64,000 nt of DNA from Tetrahymena thermophila SB210 (Eukaryota > Ciliophora > Oligohymenophorea > Hymenostomatida > Tetrahymenidae), in assembly GCF_000189635.1 (NCBI RefSeq), contig NW_002476512.1:248001-312000 (forward strand), read 5' to 3'. Position 1 is the first letter of the stretch; each line of letters begins with the position of its first letter. The position numbers and the translations under genes were made by a program. Below the pieces are notes generated by a model. That model was given only the letters and a program-made list of their open reading frames with translations. It did not search any database and was not told the origin of the DNA. Shown in pieces: positions 36,156 to 46,715 of the stretch.

Positions 36156-37594
36156 AAAAAATAAAAAATTTAATCAGTACATAAAATTAAGAAAAATTTA
36201 GTAATAGTCAATAATAAATTTAATCAAAATCTCCTGTATAATAAAAAAATCATCTCCCTATACCTAATAAAACATTAGGTAATAGTAGCTGTTTAACCTT
36301 CAATATACTGTCTGCCTATGTTTAGCAGAATCTTATTAACAAAATTCTTTTTTCAAACACACATTTAGACTTGTTCAAATACAGTAAATAAATATAATTC
36401 ATTACTTCCCTGTCAAAGGTGAATTTTAAAATTGAGATCACATTAAAGAAAAACTAAAAAAATAATCAAGAAAATAAATAAATATTAATCAAAACACAAA
36501 CACAAACAAAATAAATAAATAAATAATATTAAAAATCTTTAAAATATTTCTTCAATCTTATTTGTTACTTTTAAAATATCTACAATTTCTTTTAAAAATT
36601 TTAAAATAATATTTAATTTTTTTTATTTTCCAAAAAAATTTATTTATAAAGTTGATTTTTTTAATTTATATTGTTTATTCAGAATTTATGATTTTTTTCT
36701 TGATTTCAAATTTTTTTAACAAAATCTAGCAAAAAAAAAAATATAATTTGGCATAATTTACACCGTTTTAATCAATTTTAAACATACATTTTTTTTAATA
36801 AGAGCAACAATCTAACCACAAAATTGAAAAAAAACTTTTTGAAGGTAACTACATTTTTATGTTAAAAAAGAATTAAGAAAATGATAATTAAATTTGTTTA
36901 TATTTAAGAATATTTATGGATTTAAAATAAAAAAACTAAAATATTTTAAACAATAAATTAATGTAATTTATTTTCAATTGTTTTATCAAATAGTATTTTA
37001 AATATTTTAAAAATTTAATTTTTTAAACAAATTCTACTAAGCTAAGATTATCATAAAAATTAATATTAGAGGATAAAGATTATTACATTTTGATATTAAA
37101 AAACAACTAAAAATTAGTTTGATTATTTTTTAAGTATATTTATTTATTTAAAATAGAAAAATAAAAATTATTTTAAATAATTAAAAAAGTTATTTATTTT
37201 CAATATTTTTATCTGAAATAAATATTTAAAATTTCACAATTAATTTTTCTGACTAAATCAATTTAGCAAACATTATATTAAAATTAGATGAATATTGATT
37301 GTTGCCAAATTTCTATTAATTTATTTTTTGTATTTGAATGAATTCATCTCATTAATTATAGTTTTAAATTAAAAATTCTTCAAAATTCAAAAGGAAAAAT
37401 ATCAAATATTTTCTAATTATCACAATATTTAGAATTGGATTAAAATTAATTATAATGTCTTTAATAAAAATATTAGTACTGATGAATTTAAATTAAAATA
37501 ATTTTATTCACAATTAATATAAATTAGTTTAAATTAAAATTGAATAGATTCTTTTGCTTTTAAACAATATTTATATTGATATTAATTAATTAGT
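36156..37594. other. Intergenic between convergent genes
   Basis: About 1.4 kb, strongly A/T. There is a short CACAAA/TAAA-rich tract around 36490-36525. No gene or RNA seen. Confidence 0.55.
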
Positions 37595-38409
37595 TCATTC
37601 TTGTTTTTTATCAGCTGATTGTTATTCTTCTGCTGTAATTTACTTTTAGTTGAAAGAAAATAAAGCTTTTTTTACAGTCTTTTCAAATACTAATTGAAGC
37701 TCTTTTAAATTATAATATAATATATTATTCTATGGTATGCACTAGTTTAAAAATTACTTGGAAATACTGAAACAGATAAGACATCTTTAACTTTATTTGT
37801 AACAGATCCAGTAGCCTCATCAAATTTGTTTTCTACCTATTTTATTTAAAAATCATTTACATAAAGAAAATTAGATTGAATTGTTGAAAACAACAATCTA
37901 TTTTAAATCCTTTTTTAAATTATGATATATTTTATTACCATATCTGCATATTATGATATAACTTCTTGATTCTTTAAGTAAAGTTTTGAAATAGTTAAAT
38001 CAAAAATTTATCCTGCCCTTTTATATTCAGGGAATGTCAATGCTACGTAGAATATTACATTTGTTACAAAGAAAAACCATCTAGTTTTATATTAATTTAA
38101 ATTTAAATTTATTTTAAGTAATAAATTTAAAATATTTTCATATTAAATAAATGTTTTGGAAAATTTAGCTATTACTAATCAACAACCAGAGGAACTAACA
38201 CTTCGAATATTGTCCAAACACTATTGACACACCAAAATTTCAATATATTTGATATTTATTACTGATTGCGTTTTTTTAAAAATTTCAATGAATAATAAGC
38301 TGGAATGACTATCTTAAATAAGTATCTAAATTATTTTATTTTTTATTTGTTTTATTAATTTTCTTTTGTAAAAAGTGATGTTTTACATTATTGAATTTAA
38401 CATCGACAT
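37595..38409 (-). CDS. REEP/Yop1/HVA22 (TB2/DP1) family ER-membrane-shaping protein
   Basis: Five exons give 166 residues: 38387-38409, 38176-38325, 37939-38080, 37758-37836 and 37595-37701. All junctions are GT...AG and in frame, with TGA at 37595-37597. After MSMLNSIIYLFKIV comes IPAYYSLKFL, matching the family's YPAYxSxK signature. Then two hydrophobic hairpins follow (SVWTIFEVLVPLVV and WFFFVTNVIFYVALTF), with PEYKRAG at the usual position of the PxxxGA-type segment. The tail is an amphipathic helix and then acidic/Gln-rich (ITAEEQQSADKKQE). Such proteins insert hairpins into the cytosolic leaflet to curve ER tubules. The length fits Yop1/HVA22. Introns are 61-101 nt. The third (37837-37938) contains a possible alternative acceptor but only the full removal keeps frame. 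Confidence 0.88.
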
Positions 38410-38877
38410 TTAACCTAATTCTTTTTTATAAAACCTATGCTTTTTAGTTTTTTTCTTATCAAAGATTTTCTAATTAATTAATCTAATTAATATTTATTAT
38501 CAGTACTTATATGCTATTTTTTTAAATATTTTTAATCTATTTCAAAAATAAAATGAAAATGTAGATAAAGAAGGTTTATTTTTATAATCTTACTAAAAAC
38601 TATTCTAATTTTTGTCCACAAAAAATTGAATTGCTTAAATAATAACTTTTTAAGTTAAAACTTAAAACCATCTATAATAACCAACTTAGCTCTTAGCATA
38701 AAGTAGTAAATTTTTTATAAATTAATGCAGAGATAATTTATTTTTTTTATTTAATTGATAAAATTTTATAAGTTTATGTTATTTGAAGTGAAATTATTTA
38801 TAGTATTCAAATTTAGATTGGCAGAATAAATATTAAATTCTGATATTACATTTAATAAAATCAAGTTAGTAAAAAAT
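38410..38877. other. Divergent intergenic region
   Basis: Lies between the REEP gene (minus) and LRR gene 3 (plus) and probably holds both promoters. No recognisable element in the A/T-rich sequence. Confidence 0.5.
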
Positions 38878-41315
38878 ATGGGAGAAAAGTAATCAAAAAA
38901 TAAGTCAATTAAGAATTTTAATGACAATAAAAAAAGTGCTAAAATTATTTTTATTGAATTATTTTTGATCTAAACTAATTAAATAATTTATATATTTTAA
39001 ATTTATAGATTAAATTTATTCCTAAATTCAATTAGACCCATAAAAATAAAATGAAGATCAATCACAACACAAGTAAAAGCCTAAAGAAGAAACTCTTGAT
39101 ATTATTTTAATAAATGATTCCTAGGCCTAATAAAAGATAACTTTAAAAAGCTATTCTGAAGTAAAACAATAAATAATTTAGACTTTATTTCTAAACTTTT
39201 TTATGCTTTTAAAGATAGAAAATATTGATTCTACATATACTGTTTCGCTCATCATAGATTAACCAAAGTAAGAAATAAAAAAGTTTCTTTTGTTAATATT
39301 AAGATTAAAATTTCTTTTTTTATGAAGCTTGTAAAATATTTTTGAATGAAATAGCTATTATTTAAATCATTTCTTTTAAGATATTTGCTTAAAAGAATAA
39401 TTATTTATTAATAAGTTATTTAGCTTAATTGTCTTTATAATTCAAAAAAAATAAAAATAAATGTAACTAAAATTTGATTAAAAAGAAATTATTATTATTA
39501 CTAATGTTACTTCTGAAATTATTTAATATAAGATTACATACTTTAAAATAAATAAAATTATTTAAATATTCAGTCTTTATTGTTCTTATGATTAAATTAT
39601 TTTTACATCAATTGGATAAAATGTTTTTTTTTCAAAGATAGAAATTAATAATCTAATTAATTTTTAAAATTAATTCATTAAAAAATTATGGTGGATGACC
39701 TTATTATTTCATAAATTACTAAGATATTTTCCTTTAGGTTTTTAAAAATATGAACAAATTTGAATAAATATTTATTTATTTTGATAATATAAAATTAATT
39801 AATTCTCTTAAGAATTTTAAATGCAAATAAATGTCAAATATATATTTTTAAAAGTATTAAAAATATTCTAATAATTTCTAGATAATATAACATTATATCA
39901 TTCCCTGATTAGAATATGATATAGCTATGTAAACTTATAGAAAAAAGTAAGAAGTTAATTAATCTTAGGCTAAACTTATAGTAAATTGAAATAAATGATT
40001 TATTTAGAATACTTATTTTTATTACTAAACAAATTATCAGTGGCTGGAGAATCGAAGATAGTGGATTTATAAAATTAGTAGATACATTTAGTTTTCTCTA
40101 AAATATTACCTAACTTGAGCTTAATTACTAGTAAAATAAAAATAATTCATCTTAAACCTAAATTCTCGTTAATTAAAACCATCTAGCTGACAAAAATTAT
40201 TTTTCAAAAACTTACCTTTTCTTTTAAATTATTTTCTAGAAAAATTTTTAAAAATGGCCTTAATTAATGAATATGCACAATAGATAAATAATTAATTTTA
40301 ATTTTTTAATTATTAGATATAATTCAGCATATGAAATTGGTACATCAGGGCTAGCATAAGCACTTTCTAAATGCTATAATATTTAATATTTAAATCTTGC
40401 TATATCGTAATTAAATTTCATTAAAATAAAATTTTTAATTTATTCTTTAAAGATAATCTATAGATGATGAAACATTAATTAAACTTGGATAAGCTTTATC
40501 TTAACTTTTTAAACTAAAAATATTGATATTAGATTTTGGGTAATAAAGTTATTTTCTGAAAATAAAATATTTTAATTAAAGTGTTATTAAACTTATTTAA
40601 GTGAGCATCCTACAATTGATGTTGTTATTTACTAAGGGGAATAAATTACTCAAATTTATGATGAAGGATTCAAGAGATTCTTTTAGTGTTTGAAGAAATG
40701 TTAAGATATCAACTATATTTAGCTTTATTTTGAGTAAATAATATTAACAAACAAATTTAAATTTTAAATAATTTTATTTTTTATCGAAAAGTTTCATGGT
40801 AGATTTTAATATTAAAATGTAATAAAAGATTATGTTAAAATTTAAAAAATTAACATATTTTAATATTGCTCCTTTTGAGGATAATAGATATTTTAAAAGA
40901 AGTTTGTAAAGCTGATTTTATTTGTTATAAATTAGTATTAAATTAGTTTATTTTTTACTAAATCATTACTCATTCAAAAAATTATATGCAATTTATAAAT
41001 ATGAATTTATTGAAAAAATAATATTTTAAAGTAATTTTTACTTATATATTTAAATGTATAAATTTACAAAAAATAGTAATTAATATTGCAATTCATAAGT
41101 AAATATTTAGAGCACTTCCAGGTTCTAAATTCTTATGGAAGTTGAAACACAAGAATTTAATTCCCGGATTTGCTATAAAATAGATTAATTAAATTTATTT
41201 AATTTTTACCATAAATTATTTGTTTTATAATTTTTTAATCGATTTTTATTTTATTTTGTTTATTTTAAAAGAAAAAAATAAATTATTTAATAAATAAATG
41301 AATGAATTTGATTGA
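38878..41315 (+). CDS. Leucine-rich-repeat protein 3
   Basis: The start ATG is 38878-38880. Exon 1 (38878-38935, MGEKQSKNKSIKNF) joins after an intron at 38936-39008 to a Gln/Lys-rich N-terminal exon that ends near 39266 (SLIIDQPK). Repeat exons follow. One is exactly 90 nt and phase 2 (40041-40130, IEDSGFIKLVDTFSFLQNIT), the same module as in the other LRR genes. Others are visible near 40318-40408 (YEIGTSGLAQALSKC), 40455-40540 (SIDDETLIKLGQALSQ) and 40610-40735 (DEGFKRFFQCLKKCQDINY). The 3' end is unclear. A more coding-like piece at about 41095-41180 (FRALPGSKFLWKLKHKNLIP) continues to TGA 41313-41315 and is taken provisionally as the last exon. Exons between 39.3 and 40.0 kb were not all placed. 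Confidence 0.7.
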
Positions 41316-41936
41316 AATTATTTGAGAAAATTATCAAAAATTTTGAAAAATTAATGTAAATTATAATTATTAACTCCACTTCTTAAATATTCTAAAAACT
41401 AAAAGAATTGAGTTTATATCCTTGTAAAAAATTAACATTTAGGAATTAAATCCTATTTTTTATTTACGAAGTAGGGTAGATAATAATTATACTTTATTTA
41501 TTTATTTATTTATTAATTAATTAATTAATCAATGAATCAAAACATTTCTTTTCAAAAATTCAATTAGAGAGGCTCAAAGAATATTTTTATTAGTTATGTA
41601 TTTATTCTCTTATTGTATAAAATAAAATATTATTTATTTAAAATGAATTTATAATTATTATTTAATTTATACTAAAAAATCAGCTACAAATTAGTCATTT
41701 ATGTAAAAATATAGAACAATTTTATAAAATTTAATTAATGGTCTCTATTTGGAATTGTAATTTATAATTTTTTTTGTAAGTAAAAATCTTTTCATTTACT
41801 TTTTATAATATTTTTCTCGTTTTTTAATATAAAATTATATAGTTTATAATTAAATGCCAACGATTTAGATTTCAAGATCTTTTGATAATAGAATCAATCA
41901 CCTTAAAATAGAATTAAACTGAATAGAAAATTAAAT
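41316..41936. other. Convergent intergenic region
   Basis: A/T-rich. Contains a TTTA/TTAA run at about 41497-41530. No gene. Confidence 0.5.
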
Positions 41937-42602
41937 TCAATTGGGTTATTATTATTTAATATCTTAAATCATTTTAAACATTTTAGAAACAACATTATCA
42001 TATTATTTTCCCTTGTAAAATATGATTTAATCCTTACTTTTTGCTTTTTTGGTATAGAAAGAAAGAATCTCATATATTCTTTACTGGAAATCCTCTATTA
42101 AATTGGCTTTGAGCAAATCATTAAAAATTTTTAAGTTTATTTATTATTGATATATCTTACCTAATAGTTCTTTTAATTTTTTCTTCCAAGCACTACTATC
42201 TTACTTTGTTATTGCTTTATCTAATAGTTTTTTTGCACCTTTTTTGTCCGATTATAGTATATTAATACAGACTCTGTACAATCTTTAATAAATGTGCTTA
42301 GGATGACTATTGCTTTAAGTTTAGCTATTTATTGTTTATGGTGTTTGCTGTTAACTGGTATCCTCTGTTTACTATCTTATACCATTTTAAGAATTTGTGT
42401 AAAAGTTTCTCCTGTCTTATGTTTAATCAGTCTAAGCATTAAGATCTGAATCTTATTAGCCAGCCGTCTATGTATCATCTTAGAGGTTTTGGTACAAGTA
42501 AGGCTAAAAGCCATTTTCATCAAAATTTTAAGATGGACTATGACTACTATTTAGTACAGTAATAGTACCTGGTTCTTGATGTTTTAACTCCTCACTTTCC
42601 AT
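41937..42602 (-). CDS. Small Gln-rich protein with basic helical C-terminus, unknown
   Basis: Two exons (42161-42602 and 41937-42094) with a 66-nt intron (42095-42160) give exactly 200 codons. It starts MESEELKHQEPGTITVLNSS and ends at TGA 41937-41939. The first 110 residues are Gln/Asn/Thr-rich and disordered. The last 85 form a compact, basic, helical region (RLYRVCINILQSDKKGAKKL, SAWKKKLKELLEDFQQRIYE, FYTKKAKSKDQIIFYKG), which may be the functional domain. I do not recognise the family. A DNA- or RNA-associated role is possible from the basic helices but unsupported. The precise frame-keeping splice and length make the gene model good. Confidence 0.75.
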
Positions 42603-43558
42603 TTTTAAAGCTTTTTTTAAAGTCTACTTTGCTGTGTTTTTGCTAGTTTATTGATAACAATTAATTATTTTTTGATATCAAAAAATTTTTTGTATTTAAA
42701 GACAGACAACTAAGTAAATAGATAGTTAATCCAATAATACTTTTTTTGTTGTAATCGGAATCAGATTATGTATAAGGATACCTATATTAATTAAATATTT
42801 GATCAAAATTAATACCGTATTATCTCTAAACCACCGCCGTGGTAGTCGGCACCTCTTAGACATAGCCGGCGCATAGAATCAAACCCCTCGCCGTATATTT
42901 TATACATTAATTTACCTAAATATGAATGAGTATATGCATTAAATAGATAAAAATTGTAATTTTTACATAATAAAAAATAATAAATTTTTATTTGAAAAGA
43001 AAAAGATTCATATTAATTAACAATATTTATCAAAATCTAAAATTCTTAGAGACAGAGTTGCAAGGAAAAATATAAGAAAATAAATCTTTACACAATGAAA
43101 AATATTTGTTTGTACATTTTATATAATATTTTGTTTTCATAAGGATATCTCAATCAATTTTTTTAGTGATTATTTCCAATTTATTAAGTCTGATTTGATT
43201 TGAGATTCTTTATTTGAATTCAGATAATTATCATCTAAAAAGTAAAAATAAATACAGGATAGAGTATTAGTATTCCTACTCTCGTTTTTTTTACTAAATA
43301 GAAAGGACAAAGAATTTGTTTAAATTAAATCAAATTCTTGTTGCGCAACTTTAATTTATTTTTTTGGAATGTATTTTTTTATTTATACAAGAATAGATAG
43401 AAGTCACTATATTAATAGTTGATTTTAGTATAAGAAATGAATGTGCAATTTGTAAATAGAAAAATAACTAGTTTCAATCATATATTCTCTTATTTATTAG
43501 GATTATAATTTTTTTATATCTCATTAACTTTATTATATGTTTATTTGTATTAATTAAT
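42603..43558. other. Intergenic with a GC-rich patch
   Basis: About 950 bases between two minus-strand genes. A/T-rich except for the GC-rich patch at 42813-42896. Confidence 0.6.
42813..42896. mobile_element. GC-rich patch with MITE-like left end
   Basis: An 84-base G+C-rich block in A/T-rich surroundings. It begins ATACCGTATTATCTC, matching the left end of the intronic element at 26107 at 14 of 15 bases (including the leading A). It holds a hairpin, ACCAC-CGCC-GTGGT (42830-42843), and repeated GCCGG/CGGC units. The right side ends CGCCGTA, which does not match the other element's right end, so it may be a truncated or diverged relative. No tRNA fold was found. Confidence 0.4.
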
Positions 43559-45913
43559 TCACATTTTTTATTCTACTTTGCGAACTTTTTGAGCATTATT
43601 TGAAGGCTATCTCTAGTGATTAGCAGTTACTCCTGTTGTTCTTTGTTGCTATTATTGGTAATGTTGCTAATACTAGGCAAAGGTGTTACTTGATCCAGAA
43701 CTTTGTGAATGTCCATGGTGGTAAGTAACTCCATATTTAGTCTATGGTTATTAAACTTGTTGTTATTACTATTGCTATTACATGTGTTGTTAGAGATATT
43801 ACTATGCAGCTTAGTAATGATTTTAAGAGTTTGTTTAACTTCCACCAATATTATTCTAGCTTCCTCCTAACTACCCGTTACTATTGTTGTTATTATTGAC
43901 ATATTTCTAAGCATTTTAAGTCTAATTCATATATTTAGAGGGCTGTGCTTATTGATAAGCTTAAGTGGATGAATACTTATTTTATGTGTGACCTAGTGAT
44001 GAAGATTGCTACTTGGAGCCATTCAATTAAGCTTAATTGTAAAGATTATTGCTGTTAGCAATAGAATTTGTTACTCCCTATCCATAGATAGTATTTGAAG
44101 AACTAGGTAAGTATTATTGCTATGTGTTTGAAGAGCTAGCTTAGTTTGCTCCTTAGCTTTGAGTGTAGACTTAAGAGGAATTTTTATTTTAAATTTAATT
44201 AGAAGAGTTCATTAGTACTTTTTTGTCATCATAGCCAGCATATTAAGCTGAAGATGATGCATTAGTGGTGCTGGCCTAGCTTCCTGATTTGTAGCCACTG
44301 TAATTATTTCCTTGAGATGTTGATTATGAGTTACCTTATTAGACTTAAACTTAGCTACTATTAAAGTTTTGTGAGTTGTAATAAGATTTTTGCATTTATT
44401 ATTGTTGTAAAGCTTGCTATTATTGGAGTTGTTGTTACTATTGAAGGTATTATTGTTGAGCATTTGGCTTGTACTATTCTTTTTCCTGATCAAAGTAACG
44501 CTATTATTATTACTATGACTATTAGTACTTCTGTTAATTTTATTATATGCTTTACTGAGATTAAGGCTAAGAGGATTGAGACGATTGGCGCTAAGGTACC
44601 TATTGTTATTAAAGGGATTGCTACTATTGGTACTGTTAAGCTTACTACTATTGAGAGGAGCTGCTTTGATATTGGTTCTTGCTTTTTTCTTACTGCTATT
44701 ATTGCTATTACTATTGAGTCACAGATGATTAAGTAGATTAAGAAGAGGAAGGTATTTGTTGGGATGAAACTGGTTGGGAAGATTATCCAGCTTAAGAAAC
44801 CTACCCATTTCCAGTTGTAGTAATTTATTATTATTGCTTAAGGTAAATGTCTCTGTTTTATTAGCGTTTGATTCTCTTTTCTTAGTAAATTTAATTATAA
44901 AGTGCTTCTCTGTATTCTTTGATTGAGAATTTTTTATTGTCGTTCATGCTGATGGGGATGACTCTTCCGCAAACAATTTCTTCTTCAGGACAGTGGAAGT
45001 CTTTAACGTAAGGATGCTCTAAGGCTTATTCAACTGTAAGACGATTTTTAGGGTTGAAACAGAGGAGTTTCTTGATGAGATCAATTGCTTCTTCGCTTGC
45101 ACCAGGGAACATTTAATGGAATGTTTTTTTCTTTTAAACATTAATTGAACTTATGATATTCCATGCTAGTTGGGATTCTAACGACTCAATATCTTCCTAA
45201 GTGGGTTTACCAGTCAATTCTAAAACTTTTTCAATTTGATTGAGAGTGGAATTACCTGGGAAGATAGCTCTGTTAGTTATAAGTTCTCCTACTATGCAGC
45301 CGATGCTCCACATATCAACAGCCTTAGCATATTTAGTACTACCTAATAAGATTTCAGGGGCACGATACCAACGAGTAGCAACATACTCTGTTCTGACAGG
45401 ATTGTCATCATCATCGGTAACTGCAACGGAACGGGCAAGTCCAAAATCAGCTAATTTAACCAAGCATTCGCTATTTAGGAGGATATTAGATGGCTTCAAG
45501 TCACGATGGATCAGTTCACCTGAATGAATGTATTTCATAGCTTTAAGAATTTAATAGACAACATACTATTTGTGTATTTCTTCTAATATATTTGCTCTAA
45601 TAACAGCATGTAAATCAGTTTCCATGAAGTCAAAAACCATGTACAAATCTTTATTATTTTCTGCTTTGATGATGTTGATTAGCCTAATGATATTCTCGTG
45701 TCCATTAAGCTCTTGCAAGAACATTACTTCACGGAATGTTCTTTGAGCATCAGTAGCGTTATGGAATGCATCGAATACTTTTTTTAAAGCAACTATTTGC
45801 TTTGACTTCTTGCAAAATGCTTTCCAAACAATACCATAAGCTCCTTTACCCAATTTTTGAATGATTTCAAACTTTCTTAAAATATGTGGTTCAATTTCTT
45901 CGTTGCTGCTCAT
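43559..45913 (-). CDS. ERK7/MAPK15-type MAP kinase with long poly-Q tail
   Basis: A single frame of 785 codons from the ATG at 45911-45913 to TGA at 43559-43561. Residues of about 15-310 are a complete MAP kinase: loop GKGAYG (22-27), Lys44, HRDLKPSN (136-143), DFG (156-158) and activation lip TEY (175-177) followed by VATRWYRAPEILLGSTKY. The string FDAFHNATDAQRTFREVMFL and METDLHAVIRANIL are hallmarks of the ERK7/8 (MAPK15) subfamily, which autophosphorylates TEY and acts at basal bodies and cilia. The tail of some 450 residues is extremely rich in Gln, Asn and Ser, many coded by TAA/TAG. Tail length and low complexity suggest disorder. The substrate is unknown. This is the best-identified gene in the window. 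Confidence 0.93.
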
Positions 45914-46226
45914 TCTTTCTATGATTTTTACAGTTTAAATAAATTTTAGCTAAAAAAATTCTTTTTCGGCTTCTAAAAATTTCTAATGATCTTCTTCTTT
46001 TGTATTTTTAGTCTCTTTTTCAATTACTGTTTGTTATTGAAATTTTTATTTTCTTCCTTTATAATCAATCTTATTGGTCGTTGGTTAAACTGAAAAAATT
46101 ATAAATAAACTAATATTAACTAAATTTTAATCAGTCTTTGATAAAATGAATATTTTCTATATAAATGAAGCTAGGCAGCGAAGTGATTCAACTTATTATT
46201 AATTAAAGCTTCCATTTTATTTGTAA
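45914..46226. other. Upstream flank of the MAPK gene
   Basis: A/T-rich, and between two same-strand genes. The stretch 45914-46090 is slightly less A/T-rich and is probably 5' UTR with promoter. An AG acceptor-like site near 46090 could mark a 5' UTR intron. No other feature. Confidence 0.45.
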
Positions 46227-46715
46227 TCAAAATTAAAATTTTAAGTATAAAATGTATTTATTTGGATATATTTTTATTTAAAAGTAACTTTTTGTCTTCT
46301 TCGCTGCTGCTCTTTACTATTTTTGAAATTATTGTCCTAATGATAGCTTTTATTGATGATTAGCTACAAGAGCTTCAATAAGTATTATTTCTTTAATAAA
46401 ACTCTAAAAAAGTAGATTTTGTGACAGTTTTTACTTAATAAGATTGCTAAAATACACAACTAAGTGTCATTTTTATTGTGCCGCTTCTGCTTTCATAAAA
46501 TAAAAAATATTAATAATAATTTACCTTTGATTAGTTAGCTTTTCTTCTCCTTCTAATAGCTTTTCTTATAGATTTTGTTGATTGGTTTTCAAATGTCTTT
46601 CTTTTTCTTCACTTTTTTACTTTCTTAATTTTCTTGTTTAATATTTATTAATTTTCTTTATAAGTTCTAACACATCAACCAAATTACCCTTGCATGTTCG
46701 TTCGTTCACTCATTC
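46227..46715 (-). CDS. Small coiled-coil protein, 5' end unresolved
   Basis: Two exons read in one frame. Exon A (46525 to about 46715) encodes KSEEKERHLKTNQQNLQEK and LLEGEEKLTNQ. After a 78-nt intron (46447-46524), exon B (46227-46446) encodes IKEIILIEALVANHQQKL and a basic QRAAAKKTKSYF stretch, ending at TGA 46227-46229. The protein is about 140 residues of helix and coiled coil, with a basic C-terminus, and I do not recognise it. There is no in-frame ATG in exon A before an upstream TGA, so an exon carrying the start is missing from my model, probably just upstream (46.72-46.85 kb). The charged helical sequence and the clean splice support a real gene. Confidence 0.5.

Noticed and set aside
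44371..44736. 121-codon plus-strand frame opposite the MAPK tail
   Set aside because: It is the complement of poly-Gln codons (TTG/TTA/CTA), giving an Ile/Thr/Val-rich string. The minus-strand gene explains it.
45240..45527. 95-codon plus-strand frame opposite the kinase domain
   Set aside because: Antisense shadow of conserved kinase sequence.
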